Below are positions 18,135-26,464 of a stretch of DNA of 64,000 nt, piece by piece. Numbering within the stretch: the stretch's first letter is position 1; each line of letters begins with the position of its first letter. This DNA is from Halobacillus salinus (GTDB lineage: Bacteria > Bacillota > Bacilli > Bacillales > Halobacillaceae), in NCBI RefSeq assembly GCF_004684905.1, contig NZ_SRJC01000008.1, positions 62,001 to 126,000 of the forward strand, given 5' to 3'. The position numbers and the translations under genes are program-made. Below the pieces are notes generated by a model, which had not been told where the DNA came from, made no database searches, and was given only the letters and a program-made list of their open reading frames with translations.

Positions 18135-19700
18135 ATGAACGACGAATCAAGTAGTAGAATGAGAATTAATTGGATTACCTTTTCCATTAGCGGAGGCTTT
18201 CTCGTTTTATTTCTAATTATGTCTCTGTTTAACAAAACGCTGATGGGAGAATGGATCTCAAGCTCATTTGACTTTTCGGTCGTGTTTTTTGGTGCCTTTT
18301 GGCAGTTGTTACTTTTAGCTACGTTTATTGTAGGTGTAGGGCTTGCCCTTTCTAAATATGGGAATGTGAAGCTCGGCAAGATGGACCAGCCGGAGAATGG
18401 ATGGTTCCGTTGGGTTTCGATGATTTTATGTACGTTGTTAGCGAGTGGTGGGGTCTTCTGGGCAGCGGGAGAGCCGATTTATCACTTCTTGTCTACGCCG
18501 CCATTGTTTGCGGAAGATGGGATGACGCCGGCGCAGGCGGTTGTTCCTGGTCTTGCGCAGAGTTTCTTCCACTGGGGATTTACAGCTTGGGCGTGTCTTG
18601 GAACGGTTGCGACGATTGTGCTGATGTATGCGCACTATCATAAAGGCTATCCGTTGAAACCGAGAACGATGCTGTATCCGATGGTTGGAGAGAAAATTTT
18701 TCATAAAAATAATGCGCTGGGTGCCGCGGCTGATATCGTTTCGGTAATTGCGGTAGCAGCGGGGACGATCGGGCCGATTGGCTTCTTGGGGCTGCAGGTC
18801 GGTTATGCGCTGGAGTACTTATTCAGCGTGCCGGATACCATTGTGACGCAGGCGATTGTGATCATTTTCTTAGTAACGATTGCTGCGATTTCGGCATCAT
18901 CCGGTGTCGATAAAGGGATTCAGCTCTTGAGTCGCTTGAATGTCGGGTTGGCTGTTGTGCTTATGATCGGCATGCTGATCCTTGGACCGACGATGTTCAT
19001 CATCGATTCGTTCCTTGGTGCGGAAGCTTTTCAGATTCAAAACTTCTTACGGATGAGTCTTTATCGTGGAGATAGCGGCTGGCTCGGGTATTGGACGGTC
19101 TTCTTCTGGGGATGGTTCTTAGGATTCGGCCCGGCGATGGCGATGTTCATCAGCCGTATTTCGAGAGGTCGCACGATCCGAGAGCTGATCCTTGCTGTCG
19201 CGATCATTGCGCCGATCGTCAGTAACTTCTGGTTTGCCGTTGTTGGCGGAACGGGCTTATTTTATGAGTTGGAAAGCCCTGGCGCGATTTCGACTGCTCT
19301 GAATGAGACAGGCATGCCGGCTGCAGTGATGGCGATCATGGAGCAAGTTCCGTTCGGCATGGTCATGGCGACAGGCTTCCTTCTCGTGACGATTGTATTC
19401 GTTGCGACGACCGCCGATTCGATGTCGTACTCTGTAGCCGTCACGATCACGGGGCATGTGCATCCGCCGAAGTGGCTCCGCGTTTTCTGGGCGCTTCTAT
19501 TCGGTGCGATCGCGGCGACGTTGATCGGAATAGGAGAGAGCAGCATCCAGACGTTACAAAACTTCATCGTTGTGACCGCTGTTCCGGTTTCTCTCCTTCT
19601 GCTGCCGCCTGTGTGGCTCGCGCCTAAGGTAGCGAAGCGGATGGCGATCGAGCAGAATCTTGTAACGGAGAGTAAGACGAAAGATAAGAAGGTATCTTAA
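18135..19700 (+). CDS. BCCT-family transporter (betaine/choline/carnitine type)
   Basis: 521 residues with twelve predicted membrane helices, the usual BCCT length. The start at 18135 is preceded by GGGGGAA; the frame extends to 18084 without a site. The family signature region WTVFFWGWFLGFGPAMAMFI is present but divergent, and the following SRISRGRTIRELI is typical. BCCT carriers import trimethylammonium solutes with Na+ or H+, usually as osmoprotectants. The unusual signature suggests a different or broader substrate, so OpuD or BetL names are not justified. It is monocistronic with a strong terminator. Confidence 0.87.
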   Translation: MNDESSSRMRINWITFSISGGFLVLFLIMSLFNKTLMGEWISSSFDFSVVFFGAFWQLLLLATFIVGVGLALSKYGNVKLGKMDQPENGWFRWVSMILCTLLASGGVFWAAGEPIYHFLSTPPLFAEDGMTPAQAVVPGLAQSFFHWGFTAWACLGTVATIVLMYAHYHKGYPLKPRTMLYPMVGEKIFHKNNALGAAADIVSVIAVAAGTIGPIGFLGLQVGYALEYLFSVPDTIVTQAIVIIFLVTIAAISASSGVDKGIQLLSRLNVGLAVVLMIGMLILGPTMFIIDSFLGAEAFQIQNFLRMSLYRGDSGWLGYWTVFFWGWFLGFGPAMAMFISRISRGRTIRELILAVAIIAPIVSNFWFAVVGGTGLFYELESPGAISTALNETGMPAAVMAIMEQVPFGMVMATGFLLVTIVFVATTADSMSYSVAVTITGHVHPPKWLRVFWALLFGAIAATLIGIGESSIQTLQNFIVVTAVPVSLLLLPPVWLAPKVAKRMAIEQNLVTESKTKDKKVS

Positions 19701-19708
19701 TAGATTGG

Positions 19709-19741
19709 AAGCACGTCCTGATATAGGGCGTGCTTTTTTTG
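19709..19741 (+). terminator. Terminator after the BCCT gene
   Basis: AGCACGTCCT pairs with AGGGCGTGCT, followed by eight T residues. The palindromic repeat begins ten bases later. Confidence 0.88.
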
Positions 19742-19750
19742 ATTTGAGTT

Positions 19751-19799
19751 GGGGACGGTTCTCGTGTTTGGATGCAAGCTCAAACACGAGAACCGTCCC
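19751..19799. repeat. Dispersed GGGACGGTTCTCG palindrome, copy 1
   Basis: The arm GGGACGGTTCTCGTGTTTG at 19752-19770 and its exact reverse complement at 19781-19799 enclose a 10-base spacer. This is the most widely spaced full copy in the window. The word GATTTGAGTTG before it resembles the flanks of the other copies. Confidence 0.9.
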
Positions 19800-19987
19800 G
19801 AAGTGAATTTCCAAAGTGCCAGAAGGAACCGAAATGAAAACCAGGCCCGAAATGAAATGTTTTTCCAGTGAGATGATAGGCATAAATCTTTGGTTTTGTT
19901 CGAATCTATTAGAAAGATGAGATTCTAGTTATCCGCCCTGAGCATAGTGTTAATAGAGTATATATTCTGTTGAGGGGCGGTTGGGGA

Positions 19988-21130
19988 ATGGCCAACACGG
20001 ATCGCAAATATAGAGGACCTTTGTTTACTGTTCTAAAGATTTCGTTCGTTACTATATTGTGCAGCTTCTTGGTTGTGTCCATGCTAACTAGTGGTGAAGT
20101 GAAGAAGCATATCTATTCTCCGACACTGCAATCTATTTCGACTATTCTCCCTGAAAATGTTTACTTGTTGCTGATGCAGCAAGAGATCCGTTCTCTTCGG
20201 GCTTTGAGTAGTGAAGATAAGGTGAAAATGGATTGGATGGAAATAGCCACTAATGTGAAGGTTGGCGATTTTCGTAGCTTGTTAGGAAGGGAAATACCAG
20301 GTTTAGAAAGATATCATACAGAAATTATCATAGCTGGTGAGGGGACGGATATAAGCAACCTTCCAAGGGAATCTCCACCACCGTCTGAGGGTCAGTTGAG
20401 AGATCACGAAATTGTACAGGAAGAATTGGATAAGGCACATGAGGAAAACCCCCATAAAGAAACAGAAGATGTAGAGGATAAAGTGGTGTATATCTATCAT
20501 TCGCATAGTTGGGAAGCGTTCAAGCCCCTGATTAAGAGTAATGACTCTACCGATGCTTCCAGCACGAATGAAGAGGTCAATGTCATTGCGGTAGGAGAAA
20601 AATTGATGAACGAATTAGAGAGTAGAGGAATAGGGGTAAGTCATAATCAGTTAGACGTAACGAAAGGGTTGAAGGAAAAGGATTGGAATTACACGCATTC
20701 CTATGAATATTCGAGAGAGTTGGTGCAAGAAGCGATTGCGCAGAATGATAAGTTGACCTACTTGATCGATATTCACAGAGATTCTCAGCCAGGTGAAGTT
20801 ACTACAAAAACGATTAACGGCACAAACTATGCTCGACTCTTTTTCGTAGTAGGAAAAGAGAACAAGAATTATGAGAAGAATTTGGAGATTGCTACAAAGC
20901 TTCATAATGATTTGGAGCGAAGTTATCCAGGTTTGAGTCGTGGAGTATTTGTCAAAACGAAAGCTGAAGGCAACGGGGTATATAATCAAGATCTGACGGA
21001 AAGGGCATTGCTTTTAGAGTTTGGTGGCGTTGATAATAATATGACAGAGCTTTATAATTCCGTGGATGCATTTGCTGAAGTATTTGAGAGCTACTATAGA
21101 GGAGATGCCGAAAAAGTGAATGCAGATTAA
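19988..21130 (+). CDS. spoIIP: Stage II sporulation protein P (engulfment peptidoglycan hydrolase)
   Basis: 380 residues from the ATG at 19988, with GAGGGGCGG seven bases upstream. A TTG at 19970 is in frame but lacks a site. One N-terminal membrane helix (about 17-34) anchors it outside the cell. The C-terminal two thirds form the SpoIIP amidase/endopeptidase domain, with candidate zinc and catalytic residues His171/His173 and Glu176 in YHSHSWEAF, His263 in DIHRD and Glu344 in LLLEFGG. SpoIIP cleaves septal peptidoglycan with SpoIID/SpoIIM during engulfment in the mother cell. The gpr-spoIIP-lepA context of Bacillus is missing here, so this may be a second paralogue. A sigma-E-like promoter could lie near 19945-19968. 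Confidence 0.85.
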   Translation: MANTDRKYRGPLFTVLKISFVTILCSFLVVSMLTSGEVKKHIYSPTLQSISTILPENVYLLLMQQEIRSLRALSSEDKVKMDWMEIATNVKVGDFRSLLGREIPGLERYHTEIIIAGEGTDISNLPRESPPPSEGQLRDHEIVQEELDKAHEENPHKETEDVEDKVVYIYHSHSWEAFKPLIKSNDSTDASSTNEEVNVIAVGEKLMNELESRGIGVSHNQLDVTKGLKEKDWNYTHSYEYSRELVQEAIAQNDKLTYLIDIHRDSQPGEVTTKTINGTNYARLFFVVGKENKNYEKNLEIATKLHNDLERSYPGLSRGVFVKTKAEGNGVYNQDLTERALLLEFGGVDNNMTELYNSVDAFAEVFESYYRGDAEKVNAD

Positions 21131-21399
21131 TGAAAGACATTTCTACTGGGAAAGAAAGATACAGCATTATGGGATAGTAGTTGAAACCAAACATATGCTA
21201 CAGGACCATAGTGCTGAATAACCTTTCTGCACACTTTCTCCTTATTTTTTCATTACATTTAATGCGTGACTATATTAAGATGAAGGGAACACGTAACACC
21301 CTTTAAGGAAGAAGTCCGTATATAGTTATATCTGATATATTCTGATTTTTAAAACATTTAATAGATTGATAAATAGTCAAAGGTCGTGATTTTAGAAAA

Positions 21400-22851
21400 A
21401 TGGAACTGATTGAGTTAGCTAACATCTTAGATTTCGAGCAGGAAGGGACGCTTGGTGATTTTCCGGACACTATCGTAAAAGGGTTGTCCTACAGATCACA
21501 GGATGTCCAGGAAGGCTATATATTTGTTGCGATTAAAGGCTATCACCAGGATGGTCACAACTATATTGAACATGCGATTGAAAATGGGGCTTGTGCTGTG
21601 GTCGGGGAAAAGCCGATTACAGGCTTGAAAGTTCCATATATACAAGTGGATAACAGCCGGAAAGCGCTGGGGTTAATAAGTGATCATTTCTATGATTATC
21701 CTACGCATAACAAGACCCTGATCGGCATTACCGGAACGAACGGCAAAACGACGACGAGTTTTCTTCTGAGGCATATTTTAGAAGGCAATGGCTATTCCTG
21801 CGCTTTGTTCGGTAGCACGAAGAACATTGTAAATGGAGAGTCTTTTGCAACAGCCAATACGACACCTAATTTACTCGAGATTAACAGACTCTTGTCTAAG
21901 AGCGATGACGATGTGGTGGTCATGGAAGTGTCTTCTCATGCTTTGACACAATATCGAGTTGAAGGAATTACGTTTGATTACGCCTTATTCACCAACCTTT
22001 CCCATGATCATTTGGATTATCACGATTCCATGGAAGACTATTTCGAAGCGAAGAGGAAGCTGTTCGACATGTTGAAAGCAGAGGGACAGGCAGTCATTAA
22101 CACGGACGATTACTGGGGCGAGCAGTTGGCAAGCCAGCTCGAGAGCCAGGCTGTTTCCACCGTATCAATCGGGGAGAATGCGGCGAGTGATGTGAGAATA
22201 GCTGAATATACATCGACTCCACGGCAACTACTTTTAACGGAAAAACATGAAAGAGTCTCGATCGAACCGAAGTTATACGGCCTACACAACATGTACAACA
22301 TCGCGATGGCTTACGGAACAGCAAGACAAATCGGAGTAGATTCAAGAGGTGCCGTCGAATCGATTGAAAGTTTTGATGGAGTGGAAGGTAGATTCAACAG
22401 GATTGAATTAGAGAGTGGAGTTACGTGCATTGTTGACTATGCTCACACGCCAGACGCTCTATTCCATAGCTTGAACGCAGCGAGGGAACTGTGTGAAGGA
22501 GATCTTATCCATCTATTCGGATTCAGAGGGGACCGAGATCCATCGAAAAGAGGCGAGATGATATCCATCTCATCTGAATTGAGCGACCGATATATCCTTA
22601 CCTTTGATGACCTCAACTCTGTATCACCGAGTGAAATGGAGGAAAGCCTCATCCGTCTTCAAGAAACGTATGGGAACGAAAAGGCAAAGGTGATCACAGA
22701 CCGGACGTTGGCCATAGCAGAAGCTATAAAGACTGCAGAAAAAGGCGATTGTATCCTCATCACAGGAAAAGGACTCGAGAAATACCAGCAAGACTATCAT
22801 CATCCTGTCCATAATGATAAAGAAGCCGTGTTGTATTTGGGCGGGATTTGA
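21400..22851 (+). CDS. MurE-like Mur ligase with altered amino-acid specificity motif
   Basis: 483 residues. The order is MurE-like: N-terminal UDP-binding domain, P-loop TGTNGKTTT (111-119), catalytic region with the carbamylated-lysine position in YFEAKRKLF (Lys218), GRFNR in the VEGR loop, VDYAHTPD (345-352) and GDRDPSKRGEM. In canonical MurE a DNPR motif reads the diaminopimelate; here the aligned stretch is TFDDLNSVSPSE (401-412), without the Arg. It also stands alone, away from any dcw cell-division cluster. It may be a second MurE adding another amino acid, or a Mur ligase acting outside the main wall pathway. The ribosome binding site is weak (AAAGGTCG, about 13 bases upstream). Confidence 0.78.
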   Translation: MELIELANILDFEQEGTLGDFPDTIVKGLSYRSQDVQEGYIFVAIKGYHQDGHNYIEHAIENGACAVVGEKPITGLKVPYIQVDNSRKALGLISDHFYDYPTHNKTLIGITGTNGKTTTSFLLRHILEGNGYSCALFGSTKNIVNGESFATANTTPNLLEINRLLSKSDDDVVVMEVSSHALTQYRVEGITFDYALFTNLSHDHLDYHDSMEDYFEAKRKLFDMLKAEGQAVINTDDYWGEQLASQLESQAVSTVSIGENAASDVRIAEYTSTPRQLLLTEKHERVSIEPKLYGLHNMYNIAMAYGTARQIGVDSRGAVESIESFDGVEGRFNRIELESGVTCIVDYAHTPDALFHSLNAARELCEGDLIHLFGFRGDRDPSKRGEMISISSELSDRYILTFDDLNSVSPSEMEESLIRLQETYGNEKAKVITDRTLAIAEAIKTAEKGDCILITGKGLEKYQQDYHHPVHNDKEAVLYLGGI

Positions 22852-22853
22852 GT

Positions 22854-22874
22854 TGGGGACGGTTCTCGCGTTTG
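22854..22874. repeat. Half copy of the GGGGACGG palindrome
   Basis: TTGGGGACGGTTCTCGCGTTTG begins two bases after the MurE-like stop codon. The matching right arm is absent; a related GTGCCTG hairpin follows 35 bases later. Confidence 0.8.
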
Positions 22875-22908
22875 GTCATTTGTTCAGCTAACTGATAAGG
22901 TTAACCTC

Positions 22909-22946
22909 AAAGTGCCTGTATCTTTTCTTAAGAGGCAGGCACTTTT
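22909..22946 (+). terminator. GTGCCTG hairpin after the MurE-like gene
   Basis: AAAGTGCCTG at 22909-22918 pairs with CAGGCACTTT at 22936-22945. It serves as a plausible terminator and belongs by its GTGCCTG arm to the second repeat family of the window. Confidence 0.6.
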
Positions 22947-23055
22947 GTGTGGAATATTCGAAGGCGGTGGGACAGATTCCCTGCCCCCATGTTCTCTAGG
23001 AAGAATGAACGTGGTCAAATAAGGGTATAGTTAATGGTAACCCCTGCCTGAATCT

Positions 23056-23064
23056 TGATATAAT
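23056..23064 (+). promoter_or_regulatory. Extended -10 promoter of the DUF2187 gene
   Basis: TGATATAAT gives a TGn-TATAAT extended -10 hexamer 44 bases before the ATG. No good -35 box is seen at the proper distance. Confidence 0.5.
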
Positions 23065-23107
23065 GGAAAGTGAACCGGATTACATTCATTAGAAAGGGGA
23101 AGTTCTT

Positions 23108-23404
23108 ATGGCAGATGAAAAGTTGAGTAAAGGTTTAGTTGATGCTGCGTTCAAGAAGAAGCAAGCAGAAGAAGGAGAGAAAGTAAAAGAAGAGGAAAAA
23201 GCGACCGAAGGAGATATTATTATCTTCGAAAAAGACGGTCAACAGCTGGAAGCTATCGTAACTTCTTCTAGTTTACAAAACTCTGTTGTTTGCGACATGA
23301 CTATTATGGAGAATTTTGATGAGCTCAATTTAGAGCATGAAAAAACGGTTGTCGCTCATAAAAACTACAAAATTAAACAACGCAGCAGTAATAGAAATAT
23401 ATAA
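23108..23404 (+). CDS. DUF2187/YkvS-family small protein
   Basis: 98 residues. After a charged, probably helical N-terminal ~35 residues comes the DUF2187 core: GDIIIFEKDGQQLEAIV, the SVVCDMTIMENF segment, and the ending EKTVVAHKNYKI, which matches YkvS-type proteins of Bacillus. The fold is KOW/SH3-like; its molecular role is unknown. B. subtilis YkvS lacks the N-terminal extension, so this is a longer variant. Strong site GAAAGGGG upstream and a strong terminator; monocistronic. Confidence 0.75.
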   Translation: MADEKLSKGLVDAAFKKKQAEEGEKVKEEEKATEGDIIIFEKDGQQLEAIVTSSSLQNSVVCDMTIMENFDELNLEHEKTVVAHKNYKIKQRSSNRNI

Positions 23405-23408
23405 GAAG

Positions 23409-23446
23409 GAGCATCGCACTTTATCGAGTGCGATGCTCTTTTTTTA
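23409..23446 (+). terminator. Terminator after the DUF2187 gene
   Basis: GAGCATCGCACT pairs with AGTGCGATGCTC across TTATCG-type loop bases, followed by seven T residues. Confidence 0.92.
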
Positions 23447-23449
23447 GTT

Positions 23450-23500
23450 GGGGACGGTTCTGGTGTTTGATAGGTAAAGCCAAACACCAGAACCGTCCCC
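23450..23500. repeat. Dispersed palindrome, copy 2 (GGTTCTGG variant)
   Basis: The arm GGGGACGGTTCTGGTGTTTG at 23450-23469 is exactly inverted at 23481-23500. Both arms carry the same G for C change relative to copy 1, so the change is compensated. The right flank repeats AAGTTAACGCCCCT / AAGTTAAACGCCT as a degenerate 13-14 bp tandem up to about 23528. Confidence 0.9.
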
Positions 23501-23533
23501 AAGTTAACGCCCCTAAGTTAAACGCCTAAGCTC

Positions 23534-24064
23534 CTATTTCTTCGGCCACACGAAGAGGCTTACTGCGTAGAGGAAGTCCGCTCCGAGCGCGATCGACCAG
23601 ATCCGCCAGAAATTGAATAGGGCGTCTGTCCGCTCTGCGTCATTGATGAGTAGGATCATCAGCCACAGGAGGGCGGCGCCGATCGAGTAGGCAAGGATAT
23701 GCTGGAGGAAGCTTTTGAAATAGTGTTGGGCATATTCCTTTCCTTTCCGTTTCTTTGGCTTCGGGCCGGTATTGGTCACGTAATATTGGAAGCGTTCATC
23801 TGCCCAAGCGATCATGCTTTTCCCGAAGGCGATGGATACACCGATGTAGAGAGCGGCCACGGCATGGATGGTGGTGGCTGTCGCTCCGCGATATAGGTCG
23901 ACGCTGGTCGCGATGAGGAGCAATAAATCGATCACTGGTGTTAAGGCAAGGAGGAACAATCCTATTTTCTCCTTGCGAAAGACGTAACGGAACATCAGCC
24001 CGAGCAGGATGACGATCCAAAATCCTATTTCACTGAAAATAATCAACCAACCGATAATATTCAA
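23534..24064 (-). CDS. Conserved membrane protein, YmcC-like
   Basis: 176 residues, TTG start with GGAGAGG upstream. Five hydrophobic segments are visible: about 5-25, 37-52, 66-80, 116-137 and 150-172. The start MNIIGWLIIFSEIGFW and the middle IGVSIAFGKSMIAWADERF recall the YmcC family of Bacillus, recognised from memory only. Function unknown. It is transcribed away from the MerR gene and shares the short region containing the MerR-type operator, so it may be under that regulator's control (inference). Confidence 0.6.
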   Translation of the reverse strand: MNIIGWLIIFSEIGFWIVILLGLMFRYVFRKEKIGLFLLALTPVIDLLLLIATSVDLYRGATATTIHAVAALYIGVSIAFGKSMIAWADERFQYYVTNTGPKPKKRKGKEYAQHYFKSFLQHILAYSIGAALLWLMILLINDAERTDALFNFWRIWSIALGADFLYAVSLFVWPKK

Positions 24065-24112
24065 AAATACCTCTCCTCTGTTTCTGCATTATGGTATTCT
24101 CATGTTAATGGA

Positions 24113-24125
24113 TGACGTTACGTCA
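24113..24125. promoter_or_regulatory. MerR-type operator palindrome
   Basis: TGACGT-T-ACGTCA is a perfect 13-bp palindrome in the 93-base divergent space between the membrane protein and the MerR gene. TGACGTnACGTCA-like sequences are the form used by several TipA/Mta-type MerR regulators, so autoregulation is likely. Confidence 0.6.
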
Positions 24126-24157
24126 CCTGCAAGCTTTATTTAGGAGGTCGATCAGAA

Positions 24158-24910
24158 ATGGGCTTACATACGACGGGTGAGCTTGCGAAGCACTTGGATA
24201 TCACGGTGCGTGCTGTTCGCTATTATGATCAAATCGGGTTGGTCTCGCCTGCTGCTAAGAACTCCTCCGGCAAACGGCTCTATTCGGAGGAAGAGGTCAT
24301 GGAACTGGAGAAAGTCTTGCTTCTGAAGTCACTCAATATGGGTTTGGAAGATATCAAGGAGATTCTCAGGGAAAAGACGATTGCAGAAATCCTTCTCCTC
24401 AACGAAAAGAAACTGAAGGCAGAAATCGCCGACTTGGAACAGTCCCTGAGGCAGAACGAAGGATTGAAAAACTCTGTCCGGCTAGAAGGGACGATTCGCT
24501 GGGATGCGCTGCTTCCACTCGTAAGGGAAAACAAACGTAGGGCTCTTAAAAACAGGTGGGATGATCATTTCAACGAAGAAGAGCAGGCGCTTCTGACACG
24601 CGAGCTTCCGAAAATGGAAGAAGCGGATGCAACGAAGTGGATCCGTCTGATCGAACGGATCCGGTTATGTATCGAGCGGGGTATTCTCCCGGATTCGATT
24701 GACGGTCGCCTGATTGCGGAAGACTGCTTAGCTTTGTCACGAGGAATGTTCGGGGACGATCCGGAGCTCCTAGATAAATTCTGGACTGCACGGAAGTCAG
24801 AAGAAACGTCCCAAGAACTCGGCCTTTATCCCGTTTCAGCTGATGTCCTCACGTTTCTTGAGGAAGCGTTCGAGCATCTCCCTTCATCACATCAAGTTAG
24901 CGAAACATAA
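24158..24910 (+). CDS. MerR-family transcriptional regulator with TipAS-like effector domain
   Basis: 250 residues. An N-terminal winged helix-turn-helix (TTGELAKHLDITVRAVRYYDQIGL..., residues 5-70) is followed by a dimerising coiled coil at about 80-105. The C-terminal ~130 residues are helical (RWDDHFNEEEQALL..., FWTARKSEETSQELGLYPV), like TipAS antibiotic-binding domains. Such regulators unbend promoters when bound to a ligand, often a drug. Start ATG with AGGAGGTCG upstream. The palindrome at 24113 is the likely target. The ligand is unknown. Monocistronic. Confidence 0.8.
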   Translation: MGLHTTGELAKHLDITVRAVRYYDQIGLVSPAAKNSSGKRLYSEEEVMELEKVLLLKSLNMGLEDIKEILREKTIAEILLLNEKKLKAEIADLEQSLRQNEGLKNSVRLEGTIRWDALLPLVRENKRRALKNRWDDHFNEEEQALLTRELPKMEEADATKWIRLIERIRLCIERGILPDSIDGRLIAEDCLALSRGMFGDDPELLDKFWTARKSEETSQELGLYPVSADVLTFLEEAFEHLPSSHQVSET

Positions 24911-24911
24911 A

Positions 24912-24950
24912 GAAGTGGCTAGCAACGGCGTGTTCCGTTGCTAGCCTCTT
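24912..24950. terminator. Bidirectional terminator between MerR and the leftward small gene
   Basis: AAGTGGCTAGCAACGG pairs with CCGTTGCTAGCCTCTT (one mismatch). The genes on both sides end here. Confidence 0.8.
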
Positions 24951-24954
24951 AATT

Positions 24955-25254
24955 CTACTTCAACTTCTTAGAGCTAATATATTCCGACACAACAAACCCT
25001 AAATCATCATTTCCATACATCGACAACACCTCAAGCATCGTCTCCCCATCAATATGGTCCGATTCCTTCTTCGGAACAGTCAGCTCCAGCGCGTCCGCCA
25101 GTTCTTCGTTCTCTTTTTGATACGGATAGGCTTCTTTATAAACGGCTACAGGATCCAGGTCGTGGTTGATGCACCACTGGGCGAAAAGCAGAATCATCAT
25201 TTTCTCGCCTTCCTGATATTTGCGGATCACTTCTTCATCGTGGCTACGGTCCAT
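24955..25254 (-). CDS. Conserved small acidic protein of unknown function
   Basis: 99 residues, preceded by a perfect AAAGGAGG nine bases upstream of the ATG. It is soluble and mainly helical (DEEVIRKYQEGEKMMIL, FAQWCINHDLDP, MLEVLSMYGNDDLGFVV). I know of no function. The composition and codon use match the surrounding core genes, and the strong site makes it a real gene. It is transcribed alone. Confidence 0.7.
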   Translation of the reverse strand: MDRSHDEEVIRKYQEGEKMMILLFAQWCINHDLDPVAVYKEAYPYQKENEELADALELTVPKKESDHIDGETMLEVLSMYGNDDLGFVVSEYISSKKLK

Positions 25255-25348
25255 GCTGCATACCTCCTTTGGGAGCGGGAATTCTATTGGTCTGACTTCA
25301 TAGTAGAATGTTTTCTTCCTATCCTATGATAGCAGATTGGGTAGGTTT

Positions 25349-25963
25349 TCAGGAGGTTGAACCTATTTCTTTTATTACCTGATAGAGTTCATCGGAATTG
25401 ATGTAGTGGATACTATTAACTTTTTCTTCTTCAATCGTTTGTGCATTGCCTCTAACTTCTATCGTTTTACTTTCATCACTTGTGGTTTCTGTATAGGAAA
25501 CCTTGACCGAAAAAGTATAATAGTCGTCTTTCTCATCGATTGTTATACCTTCTGTTTTCAACTGACCATCTGGGTACGCGGCTTTTATGAAATAATCTGC
25601 ATCAGGGCTGTTTATAAAGGAAGCTTCATAGAACTTCTCCGTTACATAGGGTTTATAATGTTGTTCAAAGTGTTCCGCATAATGATTAAGGTGCTTTTTG
25701 TACTCTTCGTTTTCAATATCCGTGTTCTTCATCCCGTTTAATGCTTCTTTCAACTTTTCATCCGGTCCGTTGAATGTAGCCTCTATAGCGCCTCGTATAT
25801 TTTGTTCACTCTTACTTCCATCGTTTGTTTCTTGGGTTTCTTCCGTTGACGATCCGGAAGTGGTTTTCGTTTCTTCGGAAGAGCTTGAATTAGAGCAGCC
25901 GATGGCTAAGAACAGTAATGAAAAGAAGGAGACAAATACGAAATATTTCATAATGTTGTTCAA
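25349..25963 (-). CDS. Lipoprotein of unknown function, paralogue of the gene at 26465
   Basis: 204 residues from a TTG at 25963 with GAGGT seven bases upstream; an ATG at 25951 is the alternative. A lipoprotein signal peptide ends in the lipobox LAIGC, followed by a Ser/Thr/Glu-rich linker of ~35 residues. The C-terminal ~140 residues (AIEATFNGPDEKLKEAL ... SFINSPDADYFIKAAY ... DDYYTFSVKVSYTE ... DELYQVIKEI) match the 26465 protein in order and spacing, e.g. NGPSEELKEV and YNELYRAIGE there. So two paralogues flank a small membrane gene. Exported and membrane anchored; role unknown. Confidence 0.7.
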   Translation of the reverse strand: MNNIMKYFVFVSFFSLLFLAIGCSNSSSSEETKTTSGSSTEETQETNDGSKSEQNIRGAIEATFNGPDEKLKEALNGMKNTDIENEEYKKHLNHYAEHFEQHYKPYVTEKFYEASFINSPDADYFIKAAYPDGQLKTEGITIDEKDDYYTFSVKVSYTETTSDESKTIEVRGNAQTIEEEKVNSIHYINSDELYQVIKEIGSTS

Positions 25964-26042
25964 AATAAAAACCTCGCTTGTTTGGAATTTCTTACTCACT
26001 TATTTTCTACAGAGTAAGAGGCGTGTTTTTTCTACTAATTAA

Positions 26043-26285
26043 TCAAGAGAATAATTTCAACGAAAACAACATGATATATGGACTTAAGAGTAGTATTACA
26101 CTCCCGTATATTAGTTTTCTACCTCCTATAATCATGGCAAATCCCCAACTGAAAATACTACAGATAAAGGAAATGATCAGGGTAACTACGATACCGTATT
26201 CTATTATTAATGGGAGGAATAACGAAAGTAAACCTGCTGCAACGATCGTCCAATAAATTATTAAAGGGGCTTTATTTGAGTTCAT
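26043..26285 (-). CDS. Small membrane protein, three helices
   Basis: 80 residues from the ATG at 26285 with AGGAGGAG upstream. Hydrophobic segments lie at about 8-24, 28-50 and 56-76, separated by very short loops. Not recognised. It is transcribed leftward toward the lipoprotein gene. Confidence 0.6.
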   Translation of the reverse strand: MNSNKAPLIIYWTIVAAGLLSLFLPLIIEYGIVVTLIISFICSIFSWGFAMIIGGRKLIYGSVILLLSPYIMLFSLKLFS

Positions 26286-26464
26286 TTTCTCTCCTCCTAG
26301 TTGAATTCTAGAACATGACCTGCCTATGATAACCTCATTTTCCATAAATTTCAATGGTAATGGTGGAAGGTGTGGCGAGTATACAAGAGGAAATTTATTG
26401 AAACGTGTGCTTGGGATTTCTCGTAAAACAGAGAGAGAGAAAGTTAGGTGTTGGAGGATTTATC

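Noticed and set aside
19945-19970. Sigma-E promoter before spoIIP
   Set aside because: GCATAGT and ATATTCT boxes are near the expected spacing, but the match is too weak to list as a feature.
23534-24064. Frames on the plus strand inside the YmcC-like gene (for example 23699-23896)
   Set aside because: They are shadows: no site, and the minus frame has regular membrane helices and a site.
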